The translations under genes were made by a program, and so were the position numbers. This document shows, in pieces, positions 22,508 through 30,283 of a stretch of DNA of 30,342 nt. Every line of letters begins with the position of its first letter. Positions within the stretch are counted from its first letter, which is position 1. Below the pieces are notes generated by a model. The model made no database searches, was not told the origin of the DNA, and saw only the letters and a list, made by a program, of their open reading frames with translations. Origin of the DNA: Collinsella aerofaciens (GTDB lineage Bacteria > Actinomycetota > Coriobacteriia > Coriobacteriales > Coriobacteriaceae); the NCBI GenBank assembly GCA_008668235.1, contig RQCP01000017.1, positions 1 to 30,342 of the forward strand, in the 5' to 3' direction.

Positions 22508-24961
22508 ATGCGTGTTTCTTACGACTGGCTCAAGACCATGATCGATATTCCGGAGGATCCCAAGACCCTTTCGGACGAATATATCCGTACCGGCACCGAG
22601 GTCGAGGCGATCGACACCGTGGGCGAGTCCTTCGACCACGTGGTGACCGCCAAGGTGCTCACCAAGACCCCGCACCCCGATAGCGACCACATGTATGTGT
22701 GCTCGGTCGACGTGGGTGACAAGAACCTCGACGCCGACGGCAACCCCGCTCCGCTGCAGATCGTCTGCGGCGCGCAGAACTTCGAGGCCGGCGACCACAT
22801 CGTCACGGCCATGATTGGCGCCGTGCTTCCCGGCGACGTCAAGATCAAGAAGAGCAAGCTTCGCGGCGTCGTGTCCATGGGCATGAACTGCTCCGCGCGC
22901 GAGCTCGGCCTGGGTGGCGACCACTCCGGCATCATGATCCTGCCCGAGGATACGCCCTGCGGCATGCCGTTTGCCGAGTACGTGGGCTCGAGTGATACCG
23001 TGCTCGACTGCGAGATCACGCCCAACCGCCCCGACTGCCTGTCTATGATCGGTATGGCCCGCGAGACCGGCGCCATCTTCGATCGCGATTTCCACGTTGA
23101 GCTGCCCGCCATCAAAGCCGAGACCGGCCGCGCGACCGACGACGAGCTTTCCGTCGAGATTGCCGACGAGGGCCTGTGCGACCGCTACGTTGCCCGCATC
23201 GTGCGCAACGTCAAGGTCGGCTCGTCGCCCGACTGGATGGTCAAGCGCCTCAACGCCCTGGGTGTGCGCCCGCACAACAACATCGTCGACATCACCAACT
23301 ATGTGATGATGCTCACCGGTCAGCCGCTGCACGCCTTTGACCTGGACACCTTTGCCGAGCGCGATGGCCACCGTCGTGTGGTGGTTCGCGCCGCCCAGCA
23401 GGACGAGAAGTTCACGACGCTCGACGGCGAGGAGCGCGTGCTCGACGCCGGTATGGGCCTCATCACCGACGGCGAGCGTCCCGTGGCGCTGGCCGGTGTC
23501 ATGGGTGGCATGGATTCCGAGATTGAGGACGACACCGTCGACGTGATGGTCGAGAGCGCCTGCTTCAACGCCGGTCGCACCTCGCACACCAGCCGCGACC
23601 TTTCGCTGATCTCCGACGCCTCCATTCGCTTTGAGCGCCAGGTCGACGAGACCGGCTGCGTGGATGTCGCCAACGTTACCTGCGCGCTGATCGAGGAGAT
23701 CGCCGGCGGCGAGGTTGCTCCCGGCTATGTCGACGTTTTCCCCGCGCCCAAGACCATCGACAGCATTAAGCTGCGCCTGGCCCGCGTGCACGCCATCTGC
23801 GGTGCCGACATCGAGCCCGACTTTATCGAGCGCTCGCTCACCCGCCTGGGCTGCACCGTCGAGCGCGACGGCGAGGACTTTATGGTCACGCCGCCGAGCT
23901 TCCGTCCCGACCTGCCGCGTGAGATCGACCTGATCGAGGAGGTTCTGCGCCTGTGGGGCATGGGTCGCGTCACGGCGACCATTCCGGCTGCCAAGAACCA
24001 CATCGGCGGTCTGACGCGCGAGCAGAAGCTTACCCGCAAGGTTGGCGAGATCCTGCGCGCCTGTGGCCTCAACGAGACCACGACCTTTGGCTTTGCCGCC
24101 CCGGGCGACCTGGAGAAGATTGGCATGTCCACCGAGGGCCGCGGCTGCCCCGTGGTTCTCATGAACCCGCTGGTCGCCGAGCAGACCGAGATGCGTCGTT
24201 CGCTGCTGCCGGGCCTGCTGCAGTCCGTGGCCTACAACGAGGCGCACGGTACGCCCAACGTGCACCTGTACGAGGTCGGCAGCCTGTTCCACGGTCGCGA
24301 GAACGCCAGCCTGCCCAAGGAGACCAAGTCCGTGGCGGGTGTGCTCTCGGGCCAGTGGAGCGAGCGGTCCTGGAACATGAAGTACCGCAAGCTGCGCTTC
24401 TTCTTTGGCAAGGGCATTGTCGAGGAGCTGCTTGCTCAGCTGCGCATCGAGAAGGTTCGCTTCCGTCCCGTCGAGGGCGAGGGCTATGCCTTCTTGCAGC
24501 CGGGTCGCGCCGCCGAGGTTCTGTCCGGCGGTACCGTGCTGGGCTGGGTTGGCGAGATTCACCCCGAGGCGCGCGAGGCTATGGGCATTGACGAGGTTGT
24601 CGTTGCCTTTGAGCTCGACCTGGACAAGCTGATCAAGGGCGCCCGCAACCAGGAGAACTACCGTGAGTTCTCGCAGTACCCGGCCGTTGAGCACGACCTT
24701 GCTATCGTAGTCGACAACACTGTGACCTGCGAGGATCTTGAGCGCCGTATTACCAGCGCCGGAGGCAAGCTTCTCGAGGGCGTGCGTCTGTTCGACGTCT
24801 ACCGCGATCCCATCCGCGTCGGAGCGGGCAAGAAGTCCATGGCCTTTGCGCTTACGTATCGCTCTGACGACCACACGCTTACCAGCGAAGAGGTCGAAAA
24901 GGCGCACCAGAAGATCGTTACCAAGGTGTGCAAGGGCGTAAACGGCGAGGTCCGCGGATAG
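22508..24961 (+). CDS. pheT: Phenylalanyl-tRNA synthetase beta subunit
   Basis: An 817-residue subunit giving editing and tRNA binding to PheRS. Domains in order: N-terminal B1 (MRVSYDWLKTMIDI), an EMAP/OB-type tRNA-binding domain (about 40-155, TPHPDSDHMYVCSVDVG and SMGMNCSARELGL), the B3/B4 editing domain (about 205-380, with NNIVDITNYVM and QPLHAFDLD), B5 (about 410-480), the pseudo-catalytic core, and a C-terminal FDX-ACB domain (about 722-817, YPAVEHDLAIVVDN to FALTYRSDDHTLTSEEV). It is full length. AAAGGAGA (22496-22503) is 4 nt before the ATG. It shares the T-box-controlled transcript with pheS; a strong terminator follows at 25072. Confidence 0.97.
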   Translation: MRVSYDWLKTMIDIPEDPKTLSDEYIRTGTEVEAIDTVGESFDHVVTAKVLTKTPHPDSDHMYVCSVDVGDKNLDADGNPAPLQIVCGAQNFEAGDHIVTAMIGAVLPGDVKIKKSKLRGVVSMGMNCSARELGLGGDHSGIMILPEDTPCGMPFAEYVGSSDTVLDCEITPNRPDCLSMIGMARETGAIFDRDFHVELPAIKAETGRATDDELSVEIADEGLCDRYVARIVRNVKVGSSPDWMVKRLNALGVRPHNNIVDITNYVMMLTGQPLHAFDLDTFAERDGHRRVVVRAAQQDEKFTTLDGEERVLDAGMGLITDGERPVALAGVMGGMDSEIEDDTVDVMVESACFNAGRTSHTSRDLSLISDASIRFERQVDETGCVDVANVTCALIEEIAGGEVAPGYVDVFPAPKTIDSIKLRLARVHAICGADIEPDFIERSLTRLGCTVERDGEDFMVTPPSFRPDLPREIDLIEEVLRLWGMGRVTATIPAAKNHIGGLTREQKLTRKVGEILRACGLNETTTFGFAAPGDLEKIGMSTEGRGCPVVLMNPLVAEQTEMRRSLLPGLLQSVAYNEAHGTPNVHLYEVGSLFHGRENASLPKETKSVAGVLSGQWSERSWNMKYRKLRFFFGKGIVEELLAQLRIEKVRFRPVEGEGYAFLQPGRAAEVLSGGTVLGWVGEIHPEAREAMGIDEVVVAFELDLDKLIKGARNQENYREFSQYPAVEHDLAIVVDNTVTCEDLERRITSAGGKLLEGVRLFDVYRDPIRVGAGKKSMAFALTYRSDDHTLTSEEVEKAHQKIVTKVCKGVNGEVRG

Positions 24962-25071
24962 GATTTGCGCTGGGAGCGTAGGGCCTGATGGCGGTTGCTG
25001 TGGGCTCTGTGCGACCGCGGTGTTCGGAATAAGGCACCGTTGACCCTGCATATATGACACGCGCATTACAT

Positions 25072-25106
25072 AACGGCGTGCTGCTTTGTCGGCAGCGCGC
25101 CGTTTT
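25072..25106 (+). terminator. Terminator of the pheST operon
   Basis: AACGGCGTGCTGC (25072-25084) pairs with GCAGCGCGCCGTT (25092-25104), 13 bp with one G-T wobble, loop TTTGTCG, then TTTT (25103-25106). It also houses the -35 of the downstream promoter in its loop. Confidence 0.82.
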
Positions 25107-25114
25107 GCTATGAT
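25086..25114 (+). promoter_or_regulatory. Candidate promoter of the cbiMQO operon
   Basis: TTGTCG (25086-25091), 17-nt spacer, TATGAT (25109-25114), with the extended -10 TGC directly before it. The -35 lies in the loop of the pheST terminator. The start of transcription would fall near 25121, at the edge of the palindrome at 25125-25152. Confidence 0.6.
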
Positions 25115-25124
25115 AGCCCGCGGC

Positions 25125-25152
25125 GTGTTACGAATCTGACAATGCGTAACAC
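25125..25152 (+). promoter_or_regulatory. Candidate NikR-type operator GTGTTAC-N14-GTAACAC
   Basis: GTGTTAC (25125-25131) and GTAACAC (25146-25152) are perfect inverted half-sites 14 nt apart (8 bp and 12 nt if the flanking G/C pair is counted). It lies just downstream of the cbiMQO promoter, a position for repression. As I recall, the same half-sites with 13-14 nt spacing were proposed from comparative genomics as the nickel repressor NikR signal in some bacteria. The palindrome is seen; the regulator is inferred, and no nikR gene is in this window. Confidence 0.55.
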
Positions 25153-25209
25153 TGACTAGGTGATTTAAGCGGCGTTGCAATTCTGTGCGCTGACAACCGG
25201 GAGGCGTAC

Positions 25210-26295
25210 ATGCACATTCCAGATAATTATCTGTCTCCGCAGACCGATGCCGTCATGGCAGTGGCGATGGTGCCCGTGTGGGTTCACTGCATCAAGAAGG
25301 TGCGCGCCACGCTCGATCGCGAGCACATGGCTTTCTTGGGCATCTGTGCCGCGTTCTCCTTTTTGCTCATGATGTTCAACGTGCCGCTGCCCGGCGGCAC
25401 CACGGGCCATGCCGTCGGCGGCGCGCTCATCGCGCTGCTGCTGGGCCCCGAGGCCGCGGCTATCGCTGTCTCGGTCGCGCTGGCGCTGCAGGCGCTGCTA
25501 TTTGGCGATGGCGGCATCCTGTCCTTTGGCGCCAACTGCTTTAACATGGCCTTCGTGCTACCGTTTGCCGCTGCTATCGTGTTTCGTGCGCTCAACAGCC
25601 GTTTGCATGGCAAGAGCTGGGGCGCCTCGGTTTCGGCCATCGTAAGCGGCTGGGTCGGCCTGTGCCTGGCGGCCCTGTGCGCGGCAATCGAGTTTGGTAT
25701 TCAGCCGATGCTCTTTACCAACGCTTCGGGCGCGCCGCTGTACTGCCCCTTCCCGTTGTCTGTGGCTATTCCGGCCATGTTGATCCCGCATATGCTGGTC
25801 GCCGGTGTCGTCGAGGGCGTGGCGACGGCCGCAATCTACGGTTTCATTAAGAAGACGGCGCCGAGCGTTATCGTCGGGCCCGAGGCTTCCGACGGCCTGC
25901 TGGAGTCCGAGGGCGCAACCGCCAAGAAGACCTCGCTGGTCCCCACGCTCATCCTGGTCGCTGTGCTTGTCGTGGCCACGCCGCTGGGCCTGCTGGCCAC
26001 CGGTGACGCATGGGGCGAGTGGGACGCCGAGGGCGCCGCGACCGCCGTTCAGGAGGCTGGCGACGACAGCCTGCAGGCTTCGGTCGGCCTCGATACCCCG
26101 ACCTTTGCCGATGCCCTGCCCACGGGCGATTATCTGCAGGCCTATTCCGAGGAGCAGGGCCTTGGCTTTGCCGGCCAGGCCGCGATGTATATTCTTTCGG
26201 GCGTGATTGGCGTGGCGGTGCTTACCATTGCATTCCGTCTGATCTCGCTGACGGTCAAGGAAAGCGGTGCTCATGGCGATGGTCGAGCTGCCTAG
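25210..26295 (+). CDS. cbiM: ECF metal transporter substrate-binding component CbiM/NikM with C-terminal PDGLE-like domain
   Basis: A 361-residue membrane protein that captures cobalt or nickel for a class I energy-coupling-factor importer. It begins MHIPDNYLSP; the N-terminal Met and His2 are metal ligands in this family. About six helices follow through residue 220 (with GGTTGHAVGGALIALLLGP and FNMAFVLPFAAA). A linker leads to a CbiN/NikN-like part with TPLGLLATGDAWGEWDAEG and a final helix (FAGQAAMYILSGVIGVAVLTIAFRL). Fusion of the M and N parts in one chain is frequent in NikMN-type systems. GGGAGG (25199-25204) precedes the ATG. The NikR-like palindrome upstream and the absence of a cobalamin riboswitch favour nickel over cobalt, by inference. 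cbiQ overlaps its 3' end. Confidence 0.9.
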   Translation: MHIPDNYLSPQTDAVMAVAMVPVWVHCIKKVRATLDREHMAFLGICAAFSFLLMMFNVPLPGGTTGHAVGGALIALLLGPEAAAIAVSVALALQALLFGDGGILSFGANCFNMAFVLPFAAAIVFRALNSRLHGKSWGASVSAIVSGWVGLCLAALCAAIEFGIQPMLFTNASGAPLYCPFPLSVAIPAMLIPHMLVAGVVEGVATAAIYGFIKKTAPSVIVGPEASDGLLESEGATAKKTSLVPTLILVAVLVVATPLGLLATGDAWGEWDAEGAATAVQEAGDDSLQASVGLDTPTFADALPTGDYLQAYSEEQGLGFAGQAAMYILSGVIGVAVLTIAFRLISLTVKESGAHGDGRAA

Positions 26296-27109
26296 CTGGC
26301 TTGCGGTCGAGCAGCGTTACGAGCCCACGGGCGCTCGTCATCGCGTGATGCAAAAGAACGTCCTGCACCTGGCGAGCCTGCTTGAGCGGGTTCGCCTGGG
26401 TGGAGGCGCGCACGAGGGCGGGTCGATGGTCGACCGCGCCCTTTCTTGCGTTTCGGCTCCGGTGCGCCTGGTGGGGATATTCGTTTGCGTCCTGTGCGTG
26501 TGCCTGACACAAAGCCCGCTGTACCTCATGTTGATGGCGGCCATTGCGCTGGTGCTCGTTGCCGTGCGTCCCGTACGCGGGCTGCGCGCGACCTTTGTGC
26601 CGGCGCTTGGCGCCGCGGGGCTCGCAGTGGTTTTGGCGCTGCCTGCCCTGCTGCTGGGTGCTTCCGCTACGGGCGCCATGCTCAAGATTGCGCTCAAGAC
26701 CTTCATTAATGTGTCGCTGGTGCTGGGCGTTTCGTGGACCCTCACGTGGAGCCGCATGTCGGCGGCGCTCAAGATGCTGCATCTACCCGACGAAGTTATC
26801 TTTACGTTTGATATGGCGCTCAAGCACATCGAGGTGCTGGGTCGTACGGCGCACGATCTGTGCGAATCGGTCATGCTGCGCAGCGTTGGCCGTGCGCCCG
26901 AGGGATTTTCGCGTACCGATTCGATCGCGGGTATCATGGGCATGACCTTTATCAAGGCTATGGAATGCAGCCGCGCGATGGACGAGGCTATGCTTTGCCG
27001 CGGCTTTGCCGGTGCGTATCCGGCTCCCGCGCGCGCCAGGTTTGGCTGGCGCGATGCGGCCTATGCGGCCGGCGTGGCGCTGCTGACAGTGTTGTGCGCC
27101 GTGCTGTAG
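26273..27109 (+). CDS. cbiQ: ECF transporter transmembrane component CbiQ
   Basis: A 278-residue membrane protein (EcfT/CbiQ family) that couples the ATPase to the substrate-binding CbiM. About five or six helices, with hydrophobic stretches at VRLVGIFVCVLCVCL, YLMLMAAIALVLVAV and AAGLAVVLALPALLLGA. The coupling-helix signature SRAMDEAMLCRGF (about 240-252) corresponds to the Ala-Arg-Gly motif that docks on the ATPase. The ATG at 26273 follows AAGGAAA (26257-26263) and overlaps the cbiM end by 23 nt, a sign of translational coupling. Another ATG at 26279 is possible. It is a member of the cbiM-cbiQ-cbiO operon. Confidence 0.9.
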   Translation: MAMVELPSWLAVEQRYEPTGARHRVMQKNVLHLASLLERVRLGGGAHEGGSMVDRALSCVSAPVRLVGIFVCVLCVCLTQSPLYLMLMAAIALVLVAVRPVRGLRATFVPALGAAGLAVVLALPALLLGASATGAMLKIALKTFINVSLVLGVSWTLTWSRMSAALKMLHLPDEVIFTFDMALKHIEVLGRTAHDLCESVMLRSVGRAPEGFSRTDSIAGIMGMTFIKAMECSRAMDEAMLCRGFAGAYPAPARARFGWRDAAYAAGVALLTVLCAVL

Positions 27110-27131
27110 GCGCTGCTGGTTCCGACTGGGG

Positions 27132-27926
27132 ATGCAAATGGGGAAGGGCGACGTTTTGACGATCGATATGAATAGTGCGGCGGGCACGAACGGTGTGGGC
27201 GGCGCCGAGGTCGTTCCGCTCATCGAGCTGCGCGACGTGGTGTTCTCCTATGCGGGGCATACGGTTGTCGATGGCGTGTCGCTGCAGGTCGATCGTGGTG
27301 AACTCGTTGCCCTGCTCGGTCCCAACGGCTGCGGCAAGACGACGATTATGCGTCTTATTAACGGCCTTGAACTCGCGGACGCAGGGGCATACCTGTTTGA
27401 CGGGCACGTGGTCGATGCGGCGTATCTGAAGGATTCTGCTGCTGCTCAGAAGTTCCACCAGCGCGTGGGCTTCGTATTCCAAAACGCCGATGCCCAGCTG
27501 TTCTGCGCCACGGTGGGCGAGGAAGTTGCTTTTGGTCCCGCGCAGATGGGTCTGCCGGCAGACGAGCTCGAGCGCCGCGTGCGCGATGCCATGGGGCTGT
27601 TCCAGGTTGCCGACCTTGCCGACGCCTCTCCCTATCAGCTCTCGGGCGGGCAAAAGAAGCGTGTTGCGCTGGCTGCGGTGGTGTCGATGAACCCGGATAT
27701 CTTGGTCCTCGACGAGCCTACCAATGGGCTCGACGAGGATTCATGCGACATCGTGGTCAATTTCTTGCTGGCTTATGTCGCGGCGGGTAAGACGGTCTTG
27801 ATGAGCACGCATCACCAGGATTTGGTGCGACGCCTGGGTGCCCGTGCAATCTATATCGATCGATATCACCATGTGGTCGAGGCGTCTTCGTCGTCGTATG
27901 GAACCGAAAGCGGTGCTACGGACTAG
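27132..27926 (+). CDS. cbiO: ECF transporter ATPase CbiO
   Basis: A 264-residue ABC ATPase that powers metal uptake with CbiM and CbiQ. Walker A is GPNGCGKTT (about 63-71), the Q-loop is FVFQNADAQLF, the signature is LSGGQKKR, Walker B is ILVLDEPT and the switch His is in MSTHHQD. The FGPAQMGL segment after the Q-loop is typical of ECF ATPases. The first 29 residues before PLIELRDVVFSY are poorly conserved, so the exact start is uncertain: 27132 is used here, 27138 or 27168 are also possible. It follows cbiQ by 22 nt. A single ATPase suggests a homodimer rather than the A/A' pair of group II ECF transporters. Confidence 0.93.
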   Translation: MQMGKGDVLTIDMNSAAGTNGVGGAEVVPLIELRDVVFSYAGHTVVDGVSLQVDRGELVALLGPNGCGKTTIMRLINGLELADAGAYLFDGHVVDAAYLKDSAAAQKFHQRVGFVFQNADAQLFCATVGEEVAFGPAQMGLPADELERRVRDAMGLFQVADLADASPYQLSGGQKKRVALAAVVSMNPDILVLDEPTNGLDEDSCDIVVNFLLAYVAAGKTVLMSTHHQDLVRRLGARAIYIDRYHHVVEASSSSYGTESGATD

Positions 27927-27970
27927 TTGCTGCGTAGAGCGTGCGTAGCCGTCCGCGCGGCTTTGCCGTG

Positions 27971-27979
27971 ATGGTATAG
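27971..27979 (+). promoter_or_regulatory. Candidate extended -10 promoter of the phospholipase-like gene
   Basis: TGGTATAGT is an extended -10 (TGN-TATAGT) 28 nt upstream of the ATG at 28007. No clear -35 is visible, which is usual for extended -10 promoters. It suggests this gene is transcribed apart from cbiMQO. Confidence 0.45.
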
Positions 27980-28006
27980 TTATCCAGGTTTTTTATGGGG
28001 GTGGCT

Positions 28007-28855
28007 ATGCCAAGCTGGAACATTCATATCGCTCAGACGGAGCGTTTGCTGGAGCGCACCGGTGCGCTTGCCAATAGCGTGCGCGACCGCAATGCCTTTT
28101 TGTTTGGCTGCGTGGTTCCGGATATCTTCGTGGGCTATATGGTCCCTGGCATCGCCGATCCCATCCCGTACCGCATTACGCACTTTGCAAAGCCCGAGCC
28201 TATCCCTAAGCCTCGTGAGCATGAGTTCTGGGATACCTATGTGGCACCGTTGCTTAAAAGTTCGCCCACCGGTGCGCCAGCCGCGGCGACCTCGATTATC
28301 GAGGAGCGCGAGCGACTGAATCGCGTGCACTATCCCCAGCGCTACAGGGATGCCGAGCCGGTTGTCGGTCCCGGCGCTCGTGAGTTCTCGCTTGCGTCCG
28401 AGGACGTGGCGCAGTCGTTGCTCGATTTGACGCTGGGTGTCTGGTCGCATCTGGTGGCCGATACCGTATGGAATACGCGCGTGAATCAGTACCTGGAGGC
28501 GCACGGCGGCAAGCCGTGCGAGGAGTTCCGCATTAAAAAGCAAGGCGACTTTGACTGGTTTGGCAAGACGCTCGGCATTGTTTCGATTCCGCGCGCGACC
28601 GATCGCCTGTATACTGCGGCGACGCGTTTTGGGCAGTATCCCATCCATAAGGAGTATGTGCTCAAGACCATCGGCGTTATGCACGAGATCGTGCGCGAAA
28701 ACCCCGGCGAGCCCGACCATCCGCCATACCGCCTGCTGACCGAGGAATTCTTCGACGAAACGTTTACCGAGGTGATCGAGCTGACCGAGGCGGGTTTTGC
28801 GGCTCGCGTTGCCGCTTCGGACGTCCCCGCAGCCCCTCTGATCGCTAGCTGCTAG
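28007..28855 (+). CDS. Zinc-dependent phospholipase C-like protein
   Basis: A 282-residue protein with the layout of the zinc-dependent phospholipase C / S1-P1-like family. The N-terminus is MPSWNIHIA with an early His, then NAFLFGCVVPDIFVG (the FxxGxxxPD motif), HFAKPEP, and a central helix LGVWSHLVADTVWN whose His and Asp are probable metal ligands. There is no signal peptide, unlike secreted toxins of this family, so it is likely a cytosolic hydrolase of unknown substrate. The ATG at 28007 follows GGGGGTGG; an in-frame ATG at 27995 overlaps that site and is less likely. The stop overlaps the convergent DUF559-like gene by 4 nt, so there is no terminator between them. Confidence 0.75.
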   Translation: MPSWNIHIAQTERLLERTGALANSVRDRNAFLFGCVVPDIFVGYMVPGIADPIPYRITHFAKPEPIPKPREHEFWDTYVAPLLKSSPTGAPAAATSIIEERERLNRVHYPQRYRDAEPVVGPGAREFSLASEDVAQSLLDLTLGVWSHLVADTVWNTRVNQYLEAHGGKPCEEFRIKKQGDFDWFGKTLGIVSIPRATDRLYTAATRFGQYPIHKEYVLKTIGVMHEIVRENPGEPDHPPYRLLTEEFFDETFTEVIELTEAGFAARVAASDVPAAPLIASC

Positions 28856-29925
28856 CCGGCCGGCCCGGCAGTGAATAGCTCAACCCAATCGACAAGTAGC
28901 TCTTGCCGTAAGGTATCTTCGGCAATGCGCTCCTGTTTGGTCTTTGGGATGTGGGGAAGCCCGGCCTTTTTATGGATGAGCTCGGCTATGTGGTCGAAGC
29001 TCTTCTTCTCCTTGGTCTGGTCATAGGTAATTTGGATGACGTCGTAGCCCATGCTTGTGAGTGCGGTGGCGCGCTCGGCATCGGAGAGGCTCGCGGCTTC
29101 GCTGTCGTGGGCAGAGCGGCCTTGGCATTCCAGAATGACGCCCATGCTGTCGGTGGCGCTTTCGATGAGGATATCGGCGTAGCAGCAGGTTTTGTCATAC
29201 AGCGAACGTGCGGCTTCACTGAGCGGGATGCGCGCGTTGTTGGCGATCTCGATGCCCTGGCCGCCCTCGTCGCGGGGGAGCGAGATAAGCATGGAGGTCT
29301 GTACTTCGAAGGGCGAGGTGGCCTGCCCCGTCATGTGCTCGGTCGCCCAGCGCAGTTGTTTGACGCCGCGCAGGCCTGCGGCTTGCTTGGCGAACGCGGC
29401 GATATCCGTTGCGGTAAGAAGCGGCGTGCGCTTCCACAAGTTGGTGTCATTGCCCTTGGTGTCGTTAACTCGCTCCCAGCCGCAGTTGGGTGGAATGAAC
29501 TTAAGCGAAATAGCTTCATCGAGTTGTTGTTGCGTTCGCTCGCAGGGCTTAAACACTGCAAAGGAGCCGCACATCTCGTAGCACGCCATGAGTAACTGGT
29601 TGCGTGAGACCTGCGTGGCAAGGCTGAGCAGCGTGAACTCCGGTGAAGTGACATCAAACCCATGCTCAGTCTGCCTAAACGACCCAGGAGGCGGCTCTCG
29701 GGTTAGCAGACGGCTATGAAATAGCTTTCCGTTCGCGCGCTGTTTCCTTTCGCTCACGAATCTCCAAACTGGTGTGCCGAGCAAGTCTTTAAATACCGGT
29801 TGTTTTGAGTAATGCACCAAGCGATGGTCATGGTCGGGCGGCAGGATTGCCGGATAGAGTCCCAGTATTTGGGGCGGGATGCGATAGTACTGAAAAGCCG
29901 TGGGTCCGCAGGCAAGAAATGACAT
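28852..29925 (-). CDS. DUF559-like (PD-(D/E)XK fold) protein with AbiEi-like middle region
   Basis: A 357-residue protein of unknown function. The N-terminal 90 residues are basic and end in GFDVTSPEFTLLSLA (89-103), like the TSPERTLLDLA block of AbiEi-type antitoxins. The C-terminal half resembles DUF559 nucleases: SPFEVQTSMLISLP (204-217), D251 in YADIL, E266-x-Q268 in LECQGRSAHD, and ERATALTSMGYDVIQITYDQ (284-303). The usual Lys of the PD-(D/E)XK site appears as Gln. Activity as a nuclease is possible but unproven; a role in defence or conflict is inferred from domain type. The ATG at 29925 has only a weak ribosome-binding site. A long inverted repeat lies upstream of the start (29975-30098). 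Many coriobacterial genomes seem to carry several such genes, as I recall. Confidence 0.6.
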   Translation of the reverse strand: MSFLACGPTAFQYYRIPPQILGLYPAILPPDHDHRLVHYSKQPVFKDLLGTPVWRFVSERKQRANGKLFHSRLLTREPPPGSFRQTEHGFDVTSPEFTLLSLATQVSRNQLLMACYEMCGSFAVFKPCERTQQQLDEAISLKFIPPNCGWERVNDTKGNDTNLWKRTPLLTATDIAAFAKQAAGLRGVKQLRWATEHMTGQATSPFEVQTSMLISLPRDEGGQGIEIANNARIPLSEAARSLYDKTCCYADILIESATDSMGVILECQGRSAHDSEAASLSDAERATALTSMGYDVIQITYDQTKEKKSFDHIAELIHKKAGLPHIPKTKQERIAEDTLRQELLVDWVELFTAGPAG

Positions 29926-29974
29926 AGCGATCCGATCGTTTGAGCGTTGTTTGGGCTAGAAAAGCTATCCGTTC

Positions 29975-30098
29975 CGGAAGTGCGGTGAAAAAGACAAATA
30001 GGTCAGGCACAAGCGGTATTTAAGCCAACTTTATCAGGGGTTTTGTTGAAATAAAAGGACTTGTGCTCGGGGGTAAGCAATTTTTCCCCGCACTTCCG
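29975..30098. repeat. Long inverted repeat upstream of the DUF559-like gene
   Basis: CGGAAGTGCGGTGAAAAA (29975-29992) and TTTTTCCCCGCACTTCCG (30081-30098) are complementary in 17 of 18 positions. Within them, GCACAAG (30007-30013) and CTTGTGC (30060-30066) pair perfectly. The region is A/T-richer than the genes and has no supported reading frame. A further perfect 7-bp hairpin, TGCTAAA-ACGA-TTTAGCA, follows at 30121-30138. Confidence 0.7.
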
Positions 30099-30219
30099 AA
30101 AACGCGGTTGATCTGGCTCTTGCTAAAACGATTTAGCAGCGTCGGTTAAGGTGTGGGTTTGCCACCGGGCGAACACTTTTAGCGCTTGGGACTTTATTTT
30201 TGGCTCTGTTAGACCAGGA

Positions 30220-30248
30220 TTGACATACATGTGTCCCCACGGTGCCAT
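30220..30248 (+). promoter_or_regulatory. Candidate sigma-70 promoter near window end
   Basis: A perfect TTGACA (30220-30225), 17-nt spacer, then TGCCAT (30243-30248). It lies about 36 nt upstream of the ATG at 30284 and would drive the gene cut by the window edge. The sequence just before it begins GGCTCTGTTAGACC (30202). Confidence 0.5.
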
Positions 30249-30283
30249 ATCGTTGACCCCATAGACCGCGATGATGGGGGCAG

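Noticed and set aside
22487..25180. Minus-strand open frame of 897 codons opposite pheT
   Set aside because: It is the antisense shadow of pheT, whose domains are unmistakable; high G/C opens long antisense frames. The translation is rich in His, Val, Gly and Leu with no domain.
24962..25209. Cobalamin riboswitch before cbiM
   Set aside because: No B12-box-like GCCACTG segment or the usual multi-stem layout is visible; the region is explained by a terminator, a promoter and a palindrome.
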